Notes: generated from the letters alone by a model not told the origin. Shown: positions 1 to 9,433, counted from the first letter of the stretch. The stretch: DNA of 64,000 nt from Paulinella micropora (GCA_019918135.1 WBZZ01000953.1:51001-115000); one strand, 5' to 3'. Numbers and translations: made by a program.

Positions 1-936
1 CCTCTCGAACAGCTTTGAGTAGTAATTGTCGTGGCCTGCCGGCGTCGAGATACAAACAAGCGACGTATTCTCAACCGAAAGGAGTGGAGCCAGCACGCTT
101 AGCGTAGACACATTTATGAACGCGGCCTCGTCGATCAACACGAGGTTCGCGCTTTCTCCTCTAATTGATCCGCCTGTGGGAGCACAGGCCGTGACACAGC
201 TGACGGCGCCGGTGCGCATCGCCTCGGCGCGCGAGCCTGCAAAGTCGGAGGACTTAACCGTGAATTTGAAAGCGTTATTCTCGGCGATGCGCGCCGAGCC
301 GCCCTCGAACTGCGTGAAGTAGTGGAGGGTGCTCTTCATCAGCAACGATGCTGATTTACGATGGGTGGCCATGATCAAAAGTCGAACTCTTGGAGTGGTA
401 AACAGAAGAGAAGCACAGAACATTGAGACGCTGGTCGACTTGCCCCAGCGGCGTGGGCAAAGGATCAAAGTCGCAAATGGGAGCTGGTCTCGTTGGAGCT
501 GCGCGAGCATGGAGTCTCGCTCGGCCTCGAGGTTGTGCTTGCCCATGACGAGCTGCGCGCAGGAGACGAGCATGGCGTCGTGGAAGCGCGTCTGGTCGAG
601 CGAGCGCTTGGAGCCGTCGGTGAGCAGCGAGTCGAGCGCGCGCTGCATGGCGGCCCAGCGGCGCGCGCCGTCGCTGCCCGAGGAAATCACGAACGGATCC
701 GCGGCCGCGTCCAGGACGCTGCGCAGGCGCCGTTTTTCGTGCTGCTCGCTCTGCTCCCGTTCCAGCAGCTCGGCGCAAGAGCGCACGCACAGGGCCACGA
801 CGCCCAGCAGCCCGTTGGACGGCGCCGCCAGCAAAGGCGGTACGGTGGCCTCGCGCGCGGCGGGCTGGCTCTGGCGCCGCAGGTTCCACACGGCGCGCAG
901 GCTCTCAACCGCAGCGTCCGCGGTCGCGGGCTGCAT
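1..936 (-). CDS. Terminase large subunit (TerL), ATPase half; runs off the left edge
   Basis: This is the viral DNA-packaging motor ATPase, which would drive genome translocation into a procapsid. Seen: one open frame from an ATG at 936 to base 1, about 312 residues. It contains a terminase-type Walker A (PRRWGKST, bases 430-455), a Walker B (LVLIDEAAF, about 130-155) and a coupling motif (ISTPAGHDNYY, about 30-65). A long Arg/Glu-rich region of about 160 residues precedes the Walker A. The order and spacing match phage and herpesvirus UL15-type terminases. The nuclease domain would lie beyond the window. Known: nucleocytoviruses package with FtsK/HerA-type ATPases, whereas herpesviruses and mirusviruses use terminase. 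Inferred: mirusvirus-like origin, given the eukaryotic-type neighbours. A plain prophage is unlikely in this setting. I am confident of the family and less so of the lineage. Confidence 0.85.
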   Translation of the reverse strand, partial: MQPATADAAVESLRAVWNLRRQSQPAAREATVPPLLAAPSNGLLGVVALCVRSCAELLEREQSEQHEKRRLRSVLDAAADPFVISSGSDGARRWAAMQRALDSLLTDGSKRSLDQTRFHDAMLVSCAQLVMGKHNLEAERDSMLAQLQRDQLPFATLILCPRRWGKSTSVSMFCASLLFTTPRVRLLIMATHRKSASLLMKSTLHYFTQFEGGSARIAENNAFKFTVKSSDFAGSRAEAMRTGAVSCVTACAPTGGSIRGESANLVLIDEAAFINVSTLSVLAPLLSVENTSLVCISTPAGHDNYYSKLFER

Positions 937-1275
937 TGCAATGGAGGGGAGTGCGGAAATTTTGGTGGCCAGGGGGGGGGGGGGCAAAAGAACCAAGAAT
1001 TCTGAAAAAACCAAAAAATCAGCGGGAACACTTCAACGTGCGAGACGGAGAGGAGGAGCGTGGGGGGGGAAGCAGGCTTTTTGGGCCTTGGGTGTGGGAG
1101 GGGGAAAGAGGGGCCGCCTGCCCCCCTCCTTCCCCCCTTGCCCCCCTGGTGTGGTGTGCTAACATCCAAAAGAAGAAAAAGAAACAGAAAACCGCTCTCT
1201 CTCTCTTGTTCCCCCCCATTTCACGTACAAAACCAACAACAAAAAAGCACCGGATCCTTTTTTTTGCTGGCGGCC
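937..1275. other. Divergent intergenic region between TerL and the ankyrin gene
   Basis: No gene is seen. The gap separates two divergently read genes and holds a 12-G run near 970, G and C tracts at 1057-1150, and A-rich stretches just before the ATG at 1276. Promoters for both genes probably lie here, but I recognise no specific motif. Confidence 0.5.
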
Positions 1276-2577
1276 ATGCAATGGACCGACGACGAGCGGT
1301 ACGTCAACCAATCGTGCGAGTACGAAATCGATGGCCGGACGTACGTGCTGAACGTGGAGACGCCGGCGTTAGGCGAACTGGAGCTCACGCCGGGCAACGA
1401 AGGCAAGATCGAACGTGCGTTGCCGGCTATTTCAAAGGCGCTCATAGCTTTCGAGCGCGGCCTGAAGGGCCACGCCAACATCGGGGACAGCGGCAACACC
1501 GCGGCCAAGAGCAGGCTCGCACGACAGCGGCAGCAATTGAAAGTGCTTTAAGACCAAGAAAAAGAATATCACCAGTGGCTGATACAGCAGAGGCTAGACC
1601 GAGAGAAACTCAAGTTTCAAGAAGTGCTCGAGCTAATCAGGGCAGCACAGGAAGAGATCAGAACCGGCGAGCTTTATGAACGGCTGCGCAAGGTGGTCAC
1701 GCAGTCTCAGGACCCGTTGTGCTATGACGAGGTCAGGGGGAGGCACCTCCGGGCATTGCACGCGCTGATTTCGACAGTACTAGCCAGCGACTTTGAGCTG
1801 CGAAAAGGGGTCCTGGCTTTCTTGCGCCCGGTCCTGCATAACCGGTATACCTGGGGGGCACTTGCCAGGTTTGGCACGTCGAGCCAGATTGTCAGCGCGG
1901 TGCTAGACACGTGGGGGGCCCATGTTGACGCACCCTTTACGAGCGAAAACAACACAACGCTGCTGATGCGGCTGGCCCGTTGCGGTCCGGCCGAGCACGT
2001 GGCCTGGGCCCTAGGCCGTGGGGCGGATCCTAACTTCTGTGACAACCGAGGTTACAGCGTTCTGGTCGTAGCCCTGGACCATGACGAGGACTTCGAGGAC
2101 TGCGGACGCCTGGTCACCACGATTGTGTCGTCGCGCGAGATAGCGCAGCGCACCGTCGGGCATGGCCTGAAATGGCTGCTCAGGTCTTGGTTCGGCCCCG
2201 AACAGTCCGCTGCAAGGCGTAGCTTCAGGTACACCTTGCTAAGGGCCATGCTCGTTTCAAACAATGGCTGTAAACACCTCCTGTGCTATGATCGGGACAC
2301 TGCGACGGGCGGGCTGCTGCAAGAGGTGTACGCCGGATTTCCTTTCGGCTTGCAGGTCCTGGACCCGTCCGAGTTGTACCTAATATTCCACTTTTTGCAT
2401 TACCACCACAACACGGGCCGGCACTACGAGCTGCTGCGCATGCCTTCCGGGCAAGTGCGCCAAAGGCTGCGCTTGGACCTGCAGACCGCGAGGGCAAGTC
2501 GTTTGTACACGGGCGACGACAAGTTCCGGGAACACGTAGAAGAATATATATTTAAAATAAAATCCAGCTTGGATTAA
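1276..2577 (+). pseudogene. Coiled-coil plus ankyrin-repeat protein with an in-frame TAA
   Basis: The frame opens at ATG 1276 and reads 91 codons to a TAA at 1549-1551. It then continues in the same frame to a TAA at 2577. The two sides belong together: the helix before the stop (RLARQRQQLKVL) flows into a charged coiled coil after it (DQEKEYHQWLIQQRLDREK), with no Met or promoter between. The C-terminal half has ankyrin-like units (TTLLMRLARCGPAEHV, ALGRGADPNFCDNRGY). The full product would be about 433 residues. The only visible Met for a downstream-only protein is at 1624, or internal. Function is unknown; ankyrin arrays bind proteins. TAA also ends other genes here, so recoding is unlikely. 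A mutation or a base-call error explains it best. Confidence 0.65.
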
Positions 2578-2630
2578 AAACCCAGAGATGCTTACAGAGA
2601 AAGAACAAGGCGGGACGCTGGCGGTGGGTG

Positions 2631-2770
2631 AGCCCCCCCCACCATTTCCCATTCTCCATTCCCCCAGTCTCCATTCCCGGAGGGCGCAGTCCTGCCGAAA
2701 AAAGGCCTACAACACCGTTTTGACAGCCGTTGTACCTAAAAAAGAAAAGGAAGGAAAAAAACAAAAGAAC
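2631..2770 (+). promoter_or_regulatory. Upstream block shared with the gene at 4859
   Basis: A C-rich stretch, then GCGCAGTCCTGCCGAAAAAA (2684-2703) and an A-rich tract, recurs in the same order at about 4728-4855 upstream of the next gene. Similarity between two otherwise unrelated upstream regions suggests a shared promoter or a duplicated 5' region. Confidence 0.4.
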
Positions 2771-2824
2771 CCAATTGTTGGTTGTGTGATCTTTCTTTTC
2801 TCGGGGGAGTGCGTGCCACAGTTT

Positions 2825-4549
2825 ATGCACCGACACCGCTGCCCAGAAGCTGGGCGCGAGGCTAGCAAACGACAGCGAACCTCTGTTCAGCCTGCGAATA
2901 AGGCTGCGGAACTTTTTCTGAAGGTCGTCGAGATACCAGAACTCTTGGAGCTCATCATCCTTTTAGCAGACCCTAACGCACGCTGGGCTTTGGGTGTTTT
3001 GGGTTGTACTAACGAGCGGGTTCAGGCAGCGGTGCGAAATCTGCAGTCCATCTACGACTTGCTGCTGGCCAGGGAAGAACCATCCGGTTTAGGTCGGTCT
3101 AGCTGGAAAGCTGTCCTGCCCAAGATTGCCTTCGAAAGCGCCAGTTCTCTACGGGGTTTGTGGTTGCGCCGGGTTGGCGTGCGGCGGGACTGTGTGAGCA
3201 TTCTAGCGCACTTGCAGGGCGTACAAAAGCTCACGATTTTCGATGCTGCGGGGGCAAGCTCGCAGCAGTTATCCAACTTACGGAACGCCGAACTATTGCA
3301 AGAGCTGCGGTGCAACTCTGCCGATCTGGCCGTTATTATAAATCTGGCCGGCTTTGGGCAAGAGCTCCGAAGCCTGCACGTGACAAGTAATAGAGCATGT
3401 TCTAACCAAGACAACCCGCTCAATGTCCTGATCGAGCGCGAAGACGGTGCGCCCGTGGTGCAGGTGTCCACGTGGGCTCCACACCTAGAAGAGTTGACCT
3501 TGGACTTTGTGGCGTCCCGTCCACTACTGTCTAGCTTACTCACGAAGCTGCTGATTGGCTGTAACCTCCGCCAGCTCAGTCTGATCGGCGGCTTTGAATT
3601 ATGGGGGAGCGCTCCGGCCTTGCCCGGGACCTTAACCTCGCTCGTCCTAGAGAGCGGATCTCCTCTAACCGACTGCAGCTTGTTGGACAATTTACGTCAT
3701 TTGCGACATTTGGAAATACGGGTCATAGGCACACAGCAGTACAACTGGAGCTGGGAACGGTCGGATTGGGCTGAACGCCTGGAGAGTCTGCGCCTGCCCT
3801 GCGCGCCGAGCAACGGACTGGCCGCCGACTGGCCGCGCTTGCGAGTCTTGGGTTTATCACGCTTCACCCCGGAGAGCTTAGCTTGGCTGGGAAATCTCTC
3901 CGCGCCCAATTGTACGACGCTGGAGCTTGACTATGCCTATGACCAGCTGCCCGCGATCCAGCGGCACATCCCGCAGCTAACGGAATTGAAATTGAGATAT
4001 TTCCGAAGCCCGCTTTTCATAGAGTCAGCTCCCAAACTCCGTAGACTAGAGCTGACGTTCTGTACATTTGATACCAAGCTCACGCTGCCGCAGACGCTAG
4101 AGGAGCTATCTCTGCAATGTTGCATTCTTGGCGAGAAAGCTCCGGTAGTGGTCAACTTTCCCAAGCTACGGCGGCTGGAGGTCGGACGTTGTGACGGGCT
4201 CGTCCTGTGCGCCCCGGGGTCGCAATCGCGGTCGCAACAAACCGACGAGGTTTGGAGCCAACTGGGGCAAGTCAATATAGCCGGCCTAACTGCGCTCGTG
4301 GTGAAGCAAGAAAGAGTGCAACAGTTGTCGCAAGCGGCCAGCGTGCTGGTCACAACGAACGGGCTGCGCGAACTAACGATCACTGGGCCTTGTAAGGACA
4401 GCCAGCGTTTGCTGCACGAGGCCCTCCCGCGGTTACGAAATCTGCGGTTCTTGAGCCTACCCCACAGCCTCTTTGCCGATCCCCTCGTTCCTGCGCTGTC
4501 GACGTTGCGGGCTCTGCTCCCGCACTGCGCAGAACTTGTGCGGACCTAA
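2825..4549 (+). CDS. F-box-like leucine-rich-repeat protein
   Basis: A 574-residue product. I start at ATG 2825 because the longer open frame from 2588 runs through poly-C and A-rich intergenic sequence. Residues 10-20 have a basic stretch (ASKRQR). Residues 30-70 (FLKVVEIPELLELIILLADP) resemble a degenerate F-box. The rest is a long run of LRRs with recurring LRSL, LRRLEL and LEELSL cores. Proteins of this plan usually select substrates for SCF ubiquitin ligases in host or giant-virus genomes. Substrate recruitment is inferred from the architecture and no partner is visible. It is the second of three plus-strand genes, and a related upstream block precedes it and its right neighbour. Confidence 0.75.
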   Translation: MHRHRCPEAGREASKRQRTSVQPANKAAELFLKVVEIPELLELIILLADPNARWALGVLGCTNERVQAAVRNLQSIYDLLLAREEPSGLGRSSWKAVLPKIAFESASSLRGLWLRRVGVRRDCVSILAHLQGVQKLTIFDAAGASSQQLSNLRNAELLQELRCNSADLAVIINLAGFGQELRSLHVTSNRACSNQDNPLNVLIEREDGAPVVQVSTWAPHLEELTLDFVASRPLLSSLLTKLLIGCNLRQLSLIGGFELWGSAPALPGTLTSLVLESGSPLTDCSLLDNLRHLRHLEIRVIGTQQYNWSWERSDWAERLESLRLPCAPSNGLAADWPRLRVLGLSRFTPESLAWLGNLSAPNCTTLELDYAYDQLPAIQRHIPQLTELKLRYFRSPLFIESAPKLRRLELTFCTFDTKLTLPQTLEELSLQCCILGEKAPVVVNFPKLRRLEVGRCDGLVLCAPGSQSRSQQTDEVWSQLGQVNIAGLTALVVKQERVQQLSQAASVLVTTNGLRELTITGPCKDSQRLLHEALPRLRNLRFLSLPHSLFADPLVPALSTLRALLPHCAELVRT

Positions 4550-4858
4550 AAAGACGTAGAGCCCCCCCCCCCCCCCCACAAATCGAAGAACTTGGCGGCT
4601 CCGCCCAGGGCGCCTCTTTCTTCGCCGCCGCTCTCATAGCCTAAGAAAATGGAAGAAGAGAAAAAAAAAGTGAAGGGGGGAAATGGAATGGAGGGGAGAA
4701 CGGGAATAACTTAGGCGCTCCCGTCCTCTCCCCCCCCCCCCCCCATTTCCCCATTCCCCGCCTTCCCATTCTCCCAGAGGCGCAGCCCTGCCGAAAAAAG
4801 CCTAACAGCACACCTCTCGTTGTTTACCTCCAAGAAAAAAAAGAAAAGACAAACTAAC
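4550..4858. other. Intergenic region with two poly-C runs
   Basis: No gene is seen. C tracts lie at 4563-4578 and 4728-4744. The second begins the upstream block shared with 2631-2770, with GCGCAGCCCTGCCGAAAAAA ending near 4799, about 60 bases before the ATG at 4859. Confidence 0.5.
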
Positions 4859-5515
4859 ATGCCTGTTTGGGCGGCGCTGTTGTGGGCGGGCCTGGCGGCG
4901 GGGATGGCAGTAAGAGAGTTGGACTCGCACAGCTGTCAGAGCCTTTCTCCCCAGGTTAGGCGCGACAACCACCTGGCAGAGCCCAACGCACCACAGCGGC
5001 TGTTGCGCGTGGAGGTGCCCCGGGGGGCTTGGGTCAAGGGCACTCTGCAGTTGAAAACGGACCAGCCCGCGCACGTCTGGTGCAGCTGCCATTGTACCAG
5101 CAGTGGCAAAAACTTGACAAAGGTGTGCCCCCCGCTGCGGCTGACGCCTTCTTCGGGCCAGACTACCCTTTTCGATTTCCACCTCCACGCCCAGCCCTGC
5201 AAATTCAACCTGGACATCTTTGCCACCTGCCAGGCGGGCGCCGAGTGTTACCCTGAGGTGGTGCTCACGGGCTTTGCCCAACAATTTCCAAACCCAGCGA
5301 AGACCGCGGGCATAATCGCGTTAGTCTTTCTGATCCTGTGTTGTGTACCGCGTTGCCTCTTGAACAAACCGGTATCCGAAGAGGTCAGCGATGGCCTTAC
5401 CTGTTTGGCTATTGTTTTTTTCCTAACTTTTTTCGGTGCCTTCATAGCATTTTGTACCTTGGCCGCCGGGTCCTCTACCGTACGCTGTGTCCCTTTTTCT
5501 TTCTTGGCGCGTTGA
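4859..5515 (+). CDS. Secreted/membrane protein with N-terminal signal and two C-terminal TM segments
   Basis: A 218-residue product. I chose the second Met (4859) because it starts a clean signal peptide (MPVWAALLWAGLAAGMA). The alternative Met at 4820 would place a Lys-rich stretch before it. A Cys-containing ectodomain follows (CSCHC near residue 80). Two hydrophobic segments come next, GIIALVFLILCCV near 148-162 and LAIVFFLTFFGAFIAFCTL near 180-198. I do not recognise the family. The layout suggests a cell-surface or virion membrane protein. It converges on the glycosyltransferase at 5571 with only 55 AT-rich bases between, so both messages must end in a short shared gap. Confidence 0.6.
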   Translation: MPVWAALLWAGLAAGMAVRELDSHSCQSLSPQVRRDNHLAEPNAPQRLLRVEVPRGAWVKGTLQLKTDQPAHVWCSCHCTSSGKNLTKVCPPLRLTPSSGQTTLFDFHLHAQPCKFNLDIFATCQAGAECYPEVVLTGFAQQFPNPAKTAGIIALVFLILCCVPRCLLNKPVSEEVSDGLTCLAIVFFLTFFGAFIAFCTLAAGSSTVRCVPFSFLAR

Positions 5516-5570
5516 TGATTAAAAAGTCCTTTCCACCCCCCCGCTTCAGAAATTTTTTAAAAAATATTTT

Positions 5571-6596
5571 TTACTGCTGCTGCGTGCACAGCAAACCAAA
5601 GGCCGCTAGCCTTTCGCGGCGCTGTTCCATGGTCTGGCCGGGCAAATGCAAGATAAACACAGGGGGCTCGTCCACTGCCGCCCACGACCGCTGCAGCAAG
5701 GACGCGTTTTCTTCCGGCACGAGCCACGTCGACTCGCGCACAAAGTCCGCGTGTTCCCGGTAGTAGCGCGCCACGCTGAGCTGGTCGGCGACGTGGCTGC
5801 CGAGAGCCACGAGCTTGCTGTACATGTCCAGAATGGCGGCGTGCGCCAGCAGTGAGTTCTGCACGAGCCACACGCCGTTGTTGAGGCCGTAGCGCTTGCG
5901 CGACTCCACGAGCACGAACACCGGGTCTTCGGGGGCGTTAGCTGCGAGAGTTTGCCGCACAATTCGCAGCTGTGCTTGTAAGCTGCGGTTCTGGTCCACA
6001 AACAACGCGTCGCCGTCGAGCCAGAAGAAGTACTTGGGGGTGGGCAGACGCGCGCGGAGCAGCTGCTCCAAGTACTGCAGCTTGCGGAAGCGCGCCGCCT
6101 GCGGGTACATCCACCAGTGGAGCGGCAGGGCGTCCTCCGGCGCGTAGTGCCGCTCGTCCAGCAGCAGGTAGCCGTGCCGGCGGCAGTAGTCTCGCTTCGG
6201 CCGGCTGAAGGAACAGTCGGCCCAGTCGTAGCCGCTCCAGCCGGCGTGCAGCGTGACCGCGACCTCTGACTGTAGAAAGTCGCTGGCCAGCAGCCTGGTG
6301 CGGACGCCCAGCGCTTCGTTGCTGGACGACAGCCTGGAGATCCGGTAATTGGTGAGCGACGTGTGCAGGGCGGCCAGCAGCACAATGGCTGCCAAGACCG
6401 TCGTGGCATAAACTACAAAGGGGCTCAGCCGACTGGCGTCGCGGGGCGTGCGGGCGGACGGTAGCAAGCACTTGTTCTCCGCCTGTTTGGCCACCTGAAA
6501 ACGCAGGTCCCCGCTTTGGACCACAACAACGAGAAAAAGAAAGACCTCGTCGTCGTCGTCGTCATCGTCCGAGAATGTCTGCGCAGGGCGCTGCAT
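5571..6596 (-). CDS. GT34-like (GMA12/MNN10) glycosyltransferase, type II membrane protein
   Basis: A 341-residue product from Met 6596. The longer frame to 6686 adds a low-complexity leader. Seen: an acidic run (seven Asp) near residue 10, and one TM helix near 57-77 (FVVYATTVLAAIVLLAAL). The lumenal domain carries YCRRHGY near 137-143 and YFFWLDGDALF near 189-199. The DGD triad with the preceding YFFWL is the metal/nucleotide-sugar site of GMA12/MNN10-family galactosyl- or mannosyltransferases. NNGVWLV further on fits the family's acceptor region. It probably acts in the Golgi. The sugar and acceptor cannot be read from the sequence. Glycosyltransferases also occur in large DNA viruses. Confidence 0.75.
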   Translation of the reverse strand: MQRPAQTFSDDDDDDDEVFLFLVVVVQSGDLRFQVAKQAENKCLLPSARTPRDASRLSPFVVYATTVLAAIVLLAALHTSLTNYRISRLSSSNEALGVRTRLLASDFLQSEVAVTLHAGWSGYDWADCSFSRPKRDYCRRHGYLLLDERHYAPEDALPLHWWMYPQAARFRKLQYLEQLLRARLPTPKYFFWLDGDALFVDQNRSLQAQLRIVRQTLAANAPEDPVFVLVESRKRYGLNNGVWLVQNSLLAHAAILDMYSKLVALGSHVADQLSVARYYREHADFVRESTWLVPEENASLLQRSWAAVDEPPVFILHLPGQTMEQRRERLAAFGLLCTQQQ

Positions 6597-7081
6597 CTTC
6601 TTGTTGTTGTTGTGGCTACGCAAAAAAAGGGGCGGGGGGGAGAGAGGATTACCAAAAAAAGAACCCCCAAGCGAAGCTGGCAACAAAAGAAATCCAACGG
6701 GGGGGGGGGGGGCAGGGTACCCCCCCCCCTTTCATTTGCGGGCCCGAGTCTCGTTTGCTCCATACTCTACAGCAGAGGACAAAACAATCCCCCGCCCGCC
6801 GGCGCTCGCTCTTTTTTACCGGTGTTTTTCGGGTTGGACCGTGAACTTCGCGGCAGATGCGGACACTCTCCGCCGCTCCGGCCGGCGCGCAATTTTGGTC
6901 AGGCGGCCCCCCCCCTCTCTCTCTCTCTCTCTCTTTTCCTTGGTCGCCCTTGGTGGTGGTAGTTGTGGCTGTTTTTCTCCTTGACAAACGAGCCAAAAAA
7001 ATTCCAGTGGCGATGGCATGAACGACGATGTCTATGGAGGTGAGCTACTGAACAGAAGCCGTCCGCGCCACCGACACGGCG
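6597..7081. other. Divergent intergenic region with G/C homopolymers
   Basis: No gene is seen. It holds a long G run facing a C run around 6702-6732, able to fold back on itself, and a CT dinucleotide tract at 6915-6934. It lies between the divergent GT34 and cyclin genes and must hold both promoters. Confidence 0.5.
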
Positions 7082-8173
7082 ATGTCACGGTGCGTGTCCT
7101 GTTGCCAACGGTCCCACAACTCTCATCAGGGGCCCTGCGCTTGCACGCCCGTGCCGCCGCGGGCCAAAAAGCACAGGGTAGAAGACCCCCTGCTCCAACG
7201 ACTGTACGAGGAACGGGCCGCGCTGGGCCTGCGTGATACGTTGGACCGGCAAGCCCTGTTCCCCGCGACCGGGGAAGTGGGCGCCGGCTGGGAGCTGGCG
7301 ACGACACCGGACGAGTACGAGATCCCCACGGAATGGGCGTTGGCCCTGCAACGTGAACAATCCATGCAGGAGTGGAAGACCCGGTTGACAAACGTGCCGT
7401 ACAGGTTTCGGAACTATGAAATCGTCATGGAGTGGTTGCTGGAAGTCAGTGATGACTTTGGCACTCGGCCCGAGAGTTTAGTCCGGGCCGCAGAGATTTT
7501 GTGCTACTTCACCCAGAGACCAACATTTCACTTCAACGCAGAAAACTTCCAGCTCGTAGCCGTAGTTTGTTTTTGGGTAGCTCTGAAATACGAAGAGGTG
7601 GAGAACTTCAACAGCACGCGAATTGTGCTGTCTGTCATGGACGACGGCCTTTTTACGGTGGCAAAAATTAAGCAAATGGAAGGAGCAGTGATTAACGTGT
7701 GCTGGCACATGCTGGACACGCCCAACGCCGCAGGTATGCTGATCGACCGGGCGTCGTCGCCCGAGTGCCAACAGCTCACCGAAGAGGGCAAGCTGCTGGC
7801 CCTGCGCGTGTTGCTCGGGCTAGTACTGACGCCCCGGTTTTGGCAGCACCGGGCCTCCCGCCTGGTGCTGGCCTCGCTGGTCGCCGCGGCCGGCGCGGTC
7901 GGCTCGCGCCTCAGTGCCGGGCGCTTGTATGAAACAACGCTGGTGGCGGACGCAGAAGCCATCGCGGCCCAGCTGCAGTCGGCACAGGGCGGGCCCCTCC
8001 GGGCAGAAACGCTTCTGAAGAAGTACACCAAAAGCTGGGCCCGGTTTGCGAAGGTCTCCGGTCAGGAGGGGCGTCCACCCAAAGATCGCTTACGCTACCA
8101 CGGCTCGCGCTGGCGTCGTGAAAGAGAAAGCGGGCGCCCCCGGGGCACGCCACGCTCCGCGAAAAAAGCTTAG
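7082..8173 (+). CDS. Cyclin-box protein
   Basis: A 363-residue product from ATG 7082. The N-terminus is Cys-rich (CVSCCQRSHNSHQGPCAC) and basic. Residues 110-212 read as a cyclin N-terminal box: MEWLLEVSDDF, then AAEILCYF, then FQLVAVVCFWVALKYEEVENF. The conserved Trp, Glu, the LQLV-like helix and the K-YEE signature are all in place. A second helical half follows, and the C-terminus is basic. Cyclins bind and activate cyclin-dependent kinases. No kinase with complete catalytic motifs is adjacent, so the partner would be encoded elsewhere. If the block is viral, a cyclin would fit control of the host cell cycle; that is inference. Confidence 0.8.
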   Translation: MSRCVSCCQRSHNSHQGPCACTPVPPRAKKHRVEDPLLQRLYEERAALGLRDTLDRQALFPATGEVGAGWELATTPDEYEIPTEWALALQREQSMQEWKTRLTNVPYRFRNYEIVMEWLLEVSDDFGTRPESLVRAAEILCYFTQRPTFHFNAENFQLVAVVCFWVALKYEEVENFNSTRIVLSVMDDGLFTVAKIKQMEGAVINVCWHMLDTPNAAGMLIDRASSPECQQLTEEGKLLALRVLLGLVLTPRFWQHRASRLVLASLVAAAGAVGSRLSAGRLYETTLVADAEAIAAQLQSAQGGPLRAETLLKKYTKSWARFAKVSGQEGRPPKDRLRYHGSRWRRERESGRPRGTPRSAKKA

Positions 8174-8511
8174 CTGCAAGTGGTAAAAAAAAATTAAAAT
8201 AATTTTTTTTTGTGGGGATCAGCGTGAAATTAGCCTTTTTTTTCTGACATTGCCCGGCCCTGCGGATTTCGCACGAAATCCGCCGATAATTACGGACACT
8301 TCAGATAGACCGCAATTATCCCCTGATCCCGGTATTGCCTTATTTTTGGGGGGGGGGGGGGGGGGAAGCAGATCCCGGCAGCCGACTTCCAACAGCAAAG
8401 ACCTGACGTTTCTTTTTAATTAAAAAACACCCCTTAAAAGGCCGCGCCAGATTTCAGGCTGGCCCAACGTCGCTCAACCTCTTTTTTCTTCTTGTTTGTT
8501 TTGTCCTTTCA
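8174..8511. repeat. Noncoding block, copy A of a dispersed repeat, with a 10-bp hairpin
   Basis: Bases 8170-8235 (a TGCAAGTG...TAAAAAAAAATTAAA stretch ending in GGGGATCAGCGTGAAA) recur at 9567-9635. A perfect hairpin GCGGATTTCG-CA-CGAAATCCGC lies at 8262-8283. A CACTTCAGATAGACCGCAA stretch resembles one near 9990. A G run lies at 8347-8366. It sits just after the cyclin stop codon, so the hairpin could mark a 3' end. Confidence 0.55.
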
Positions 8512-9335
8512 TTACGTTAGCAGGGCCAGGCCGGTCAAGACCATCGCCACTGCCGCCGGCCCGTGGCTGGCCGCGCTGCTTTGTGCGGGCGGGGGCTCGC
8601 GGCAGCGCGCCTCGCCCACGTACTCCAACAAGCAAGGACGCTCCGTGTTCTCGCACTGAGAAACACATAGATGTTTTCGCTGTCGATGTACTCGTCGGTT
8701 CGGCTATAAGTAAAGCACGAACTGGGCACGAGAGAGGATGGCCCTATCAAGTACGTTGTCGCCGCGGGGTCGGTACGCACTCGCACAGTGAACAGGTCCG
8801 GAGAGACGGTGCCGGCATTCAGCGACCGGACCTGCAGTTTCTCCAAATAAACGCCGTTGGTGCACTTGAGTTGGGGGTCGAGTTGGTCAGCACTGCCCGC
8901 GGCCACGGAAGTGTTGTGTTTGCACGCGGGGCAGGGGCAGGCGTTGAGTTTGCGGCAGGCGTACTGGACGTCATAGGTCAGGGGACAGCTCAGCACTTTG
9001 TTCTTGCACGTCACCTGCAGGCGCATGTCGGCGGTAATGCTGACGTCCGTGTCCACCACGGTGTTGAAGCACGTCACGTCGCTGTCCTGCAGAGACACGT
9101 AATAGTACGACTGGCTCGAATTCGTCCAGCCAGTCACGTCGAAGATAGAATCGTCAGTGGAAGCCACGCGCAGCTCGCTCACGACCAAGGCTTCGCTCGG
9201 ATCAGAGCACGCGCTGGGTGCGGGGAGCCAGTAGGAGGTGCTCACCGTCTGAGTACTTGTGCATCCGTAGCAGTTGCAAGCACCCCGTGAGAAACGAACC
9301 AGTAGCAGCAGGACGCCGGTCGTCAAGAGCAACAT
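8512..9335 (-). pseudogene. Secreted, putatively GPI-anchored protein with a C-terminal frameshift
   Basis: The start at 9335 gives a signal peptide (MLLLTTGVLLLLVRFSRGA) and a Cys-rich ectodomain with several N-glycosylation sequons (NSSQS, NTSV). The listed frame ends at 8535 in a basic tail. The adjacent frame, entered around 8650-8665, instead reads CENTERPCLLEYVGEARC and then SSAASHGPAAVAMVLTGLALLT to a stop at 8512. A small-residue site followed by a hydrophobic end is what a GPI-attachment signal looks like. I infer that the original protein used the second frame and that an indel separates the two parts. The family is not recognised. Its 3' end faces the cyclin's 3' end. Confidence 0.55.
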
Positions 9336-9433
9336 CAGACAAGTCTGGCTATTTAAGCAGATCCCAAAGAAAATGATGGAGCACTGGCAGACAGAAAAAA
9401 AACGAAGGGAGCACTACTGCGCGACCCAAGGGG

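Noticed and set aside
329-1162. Long ORFs on the plus strand (329-1162, 493-1005) and another minus frame (356-889) at the left end
   Set aside because: They are shadows of the TerL frame, with Arg/Ala-rich GC-bias translations and no motifs.
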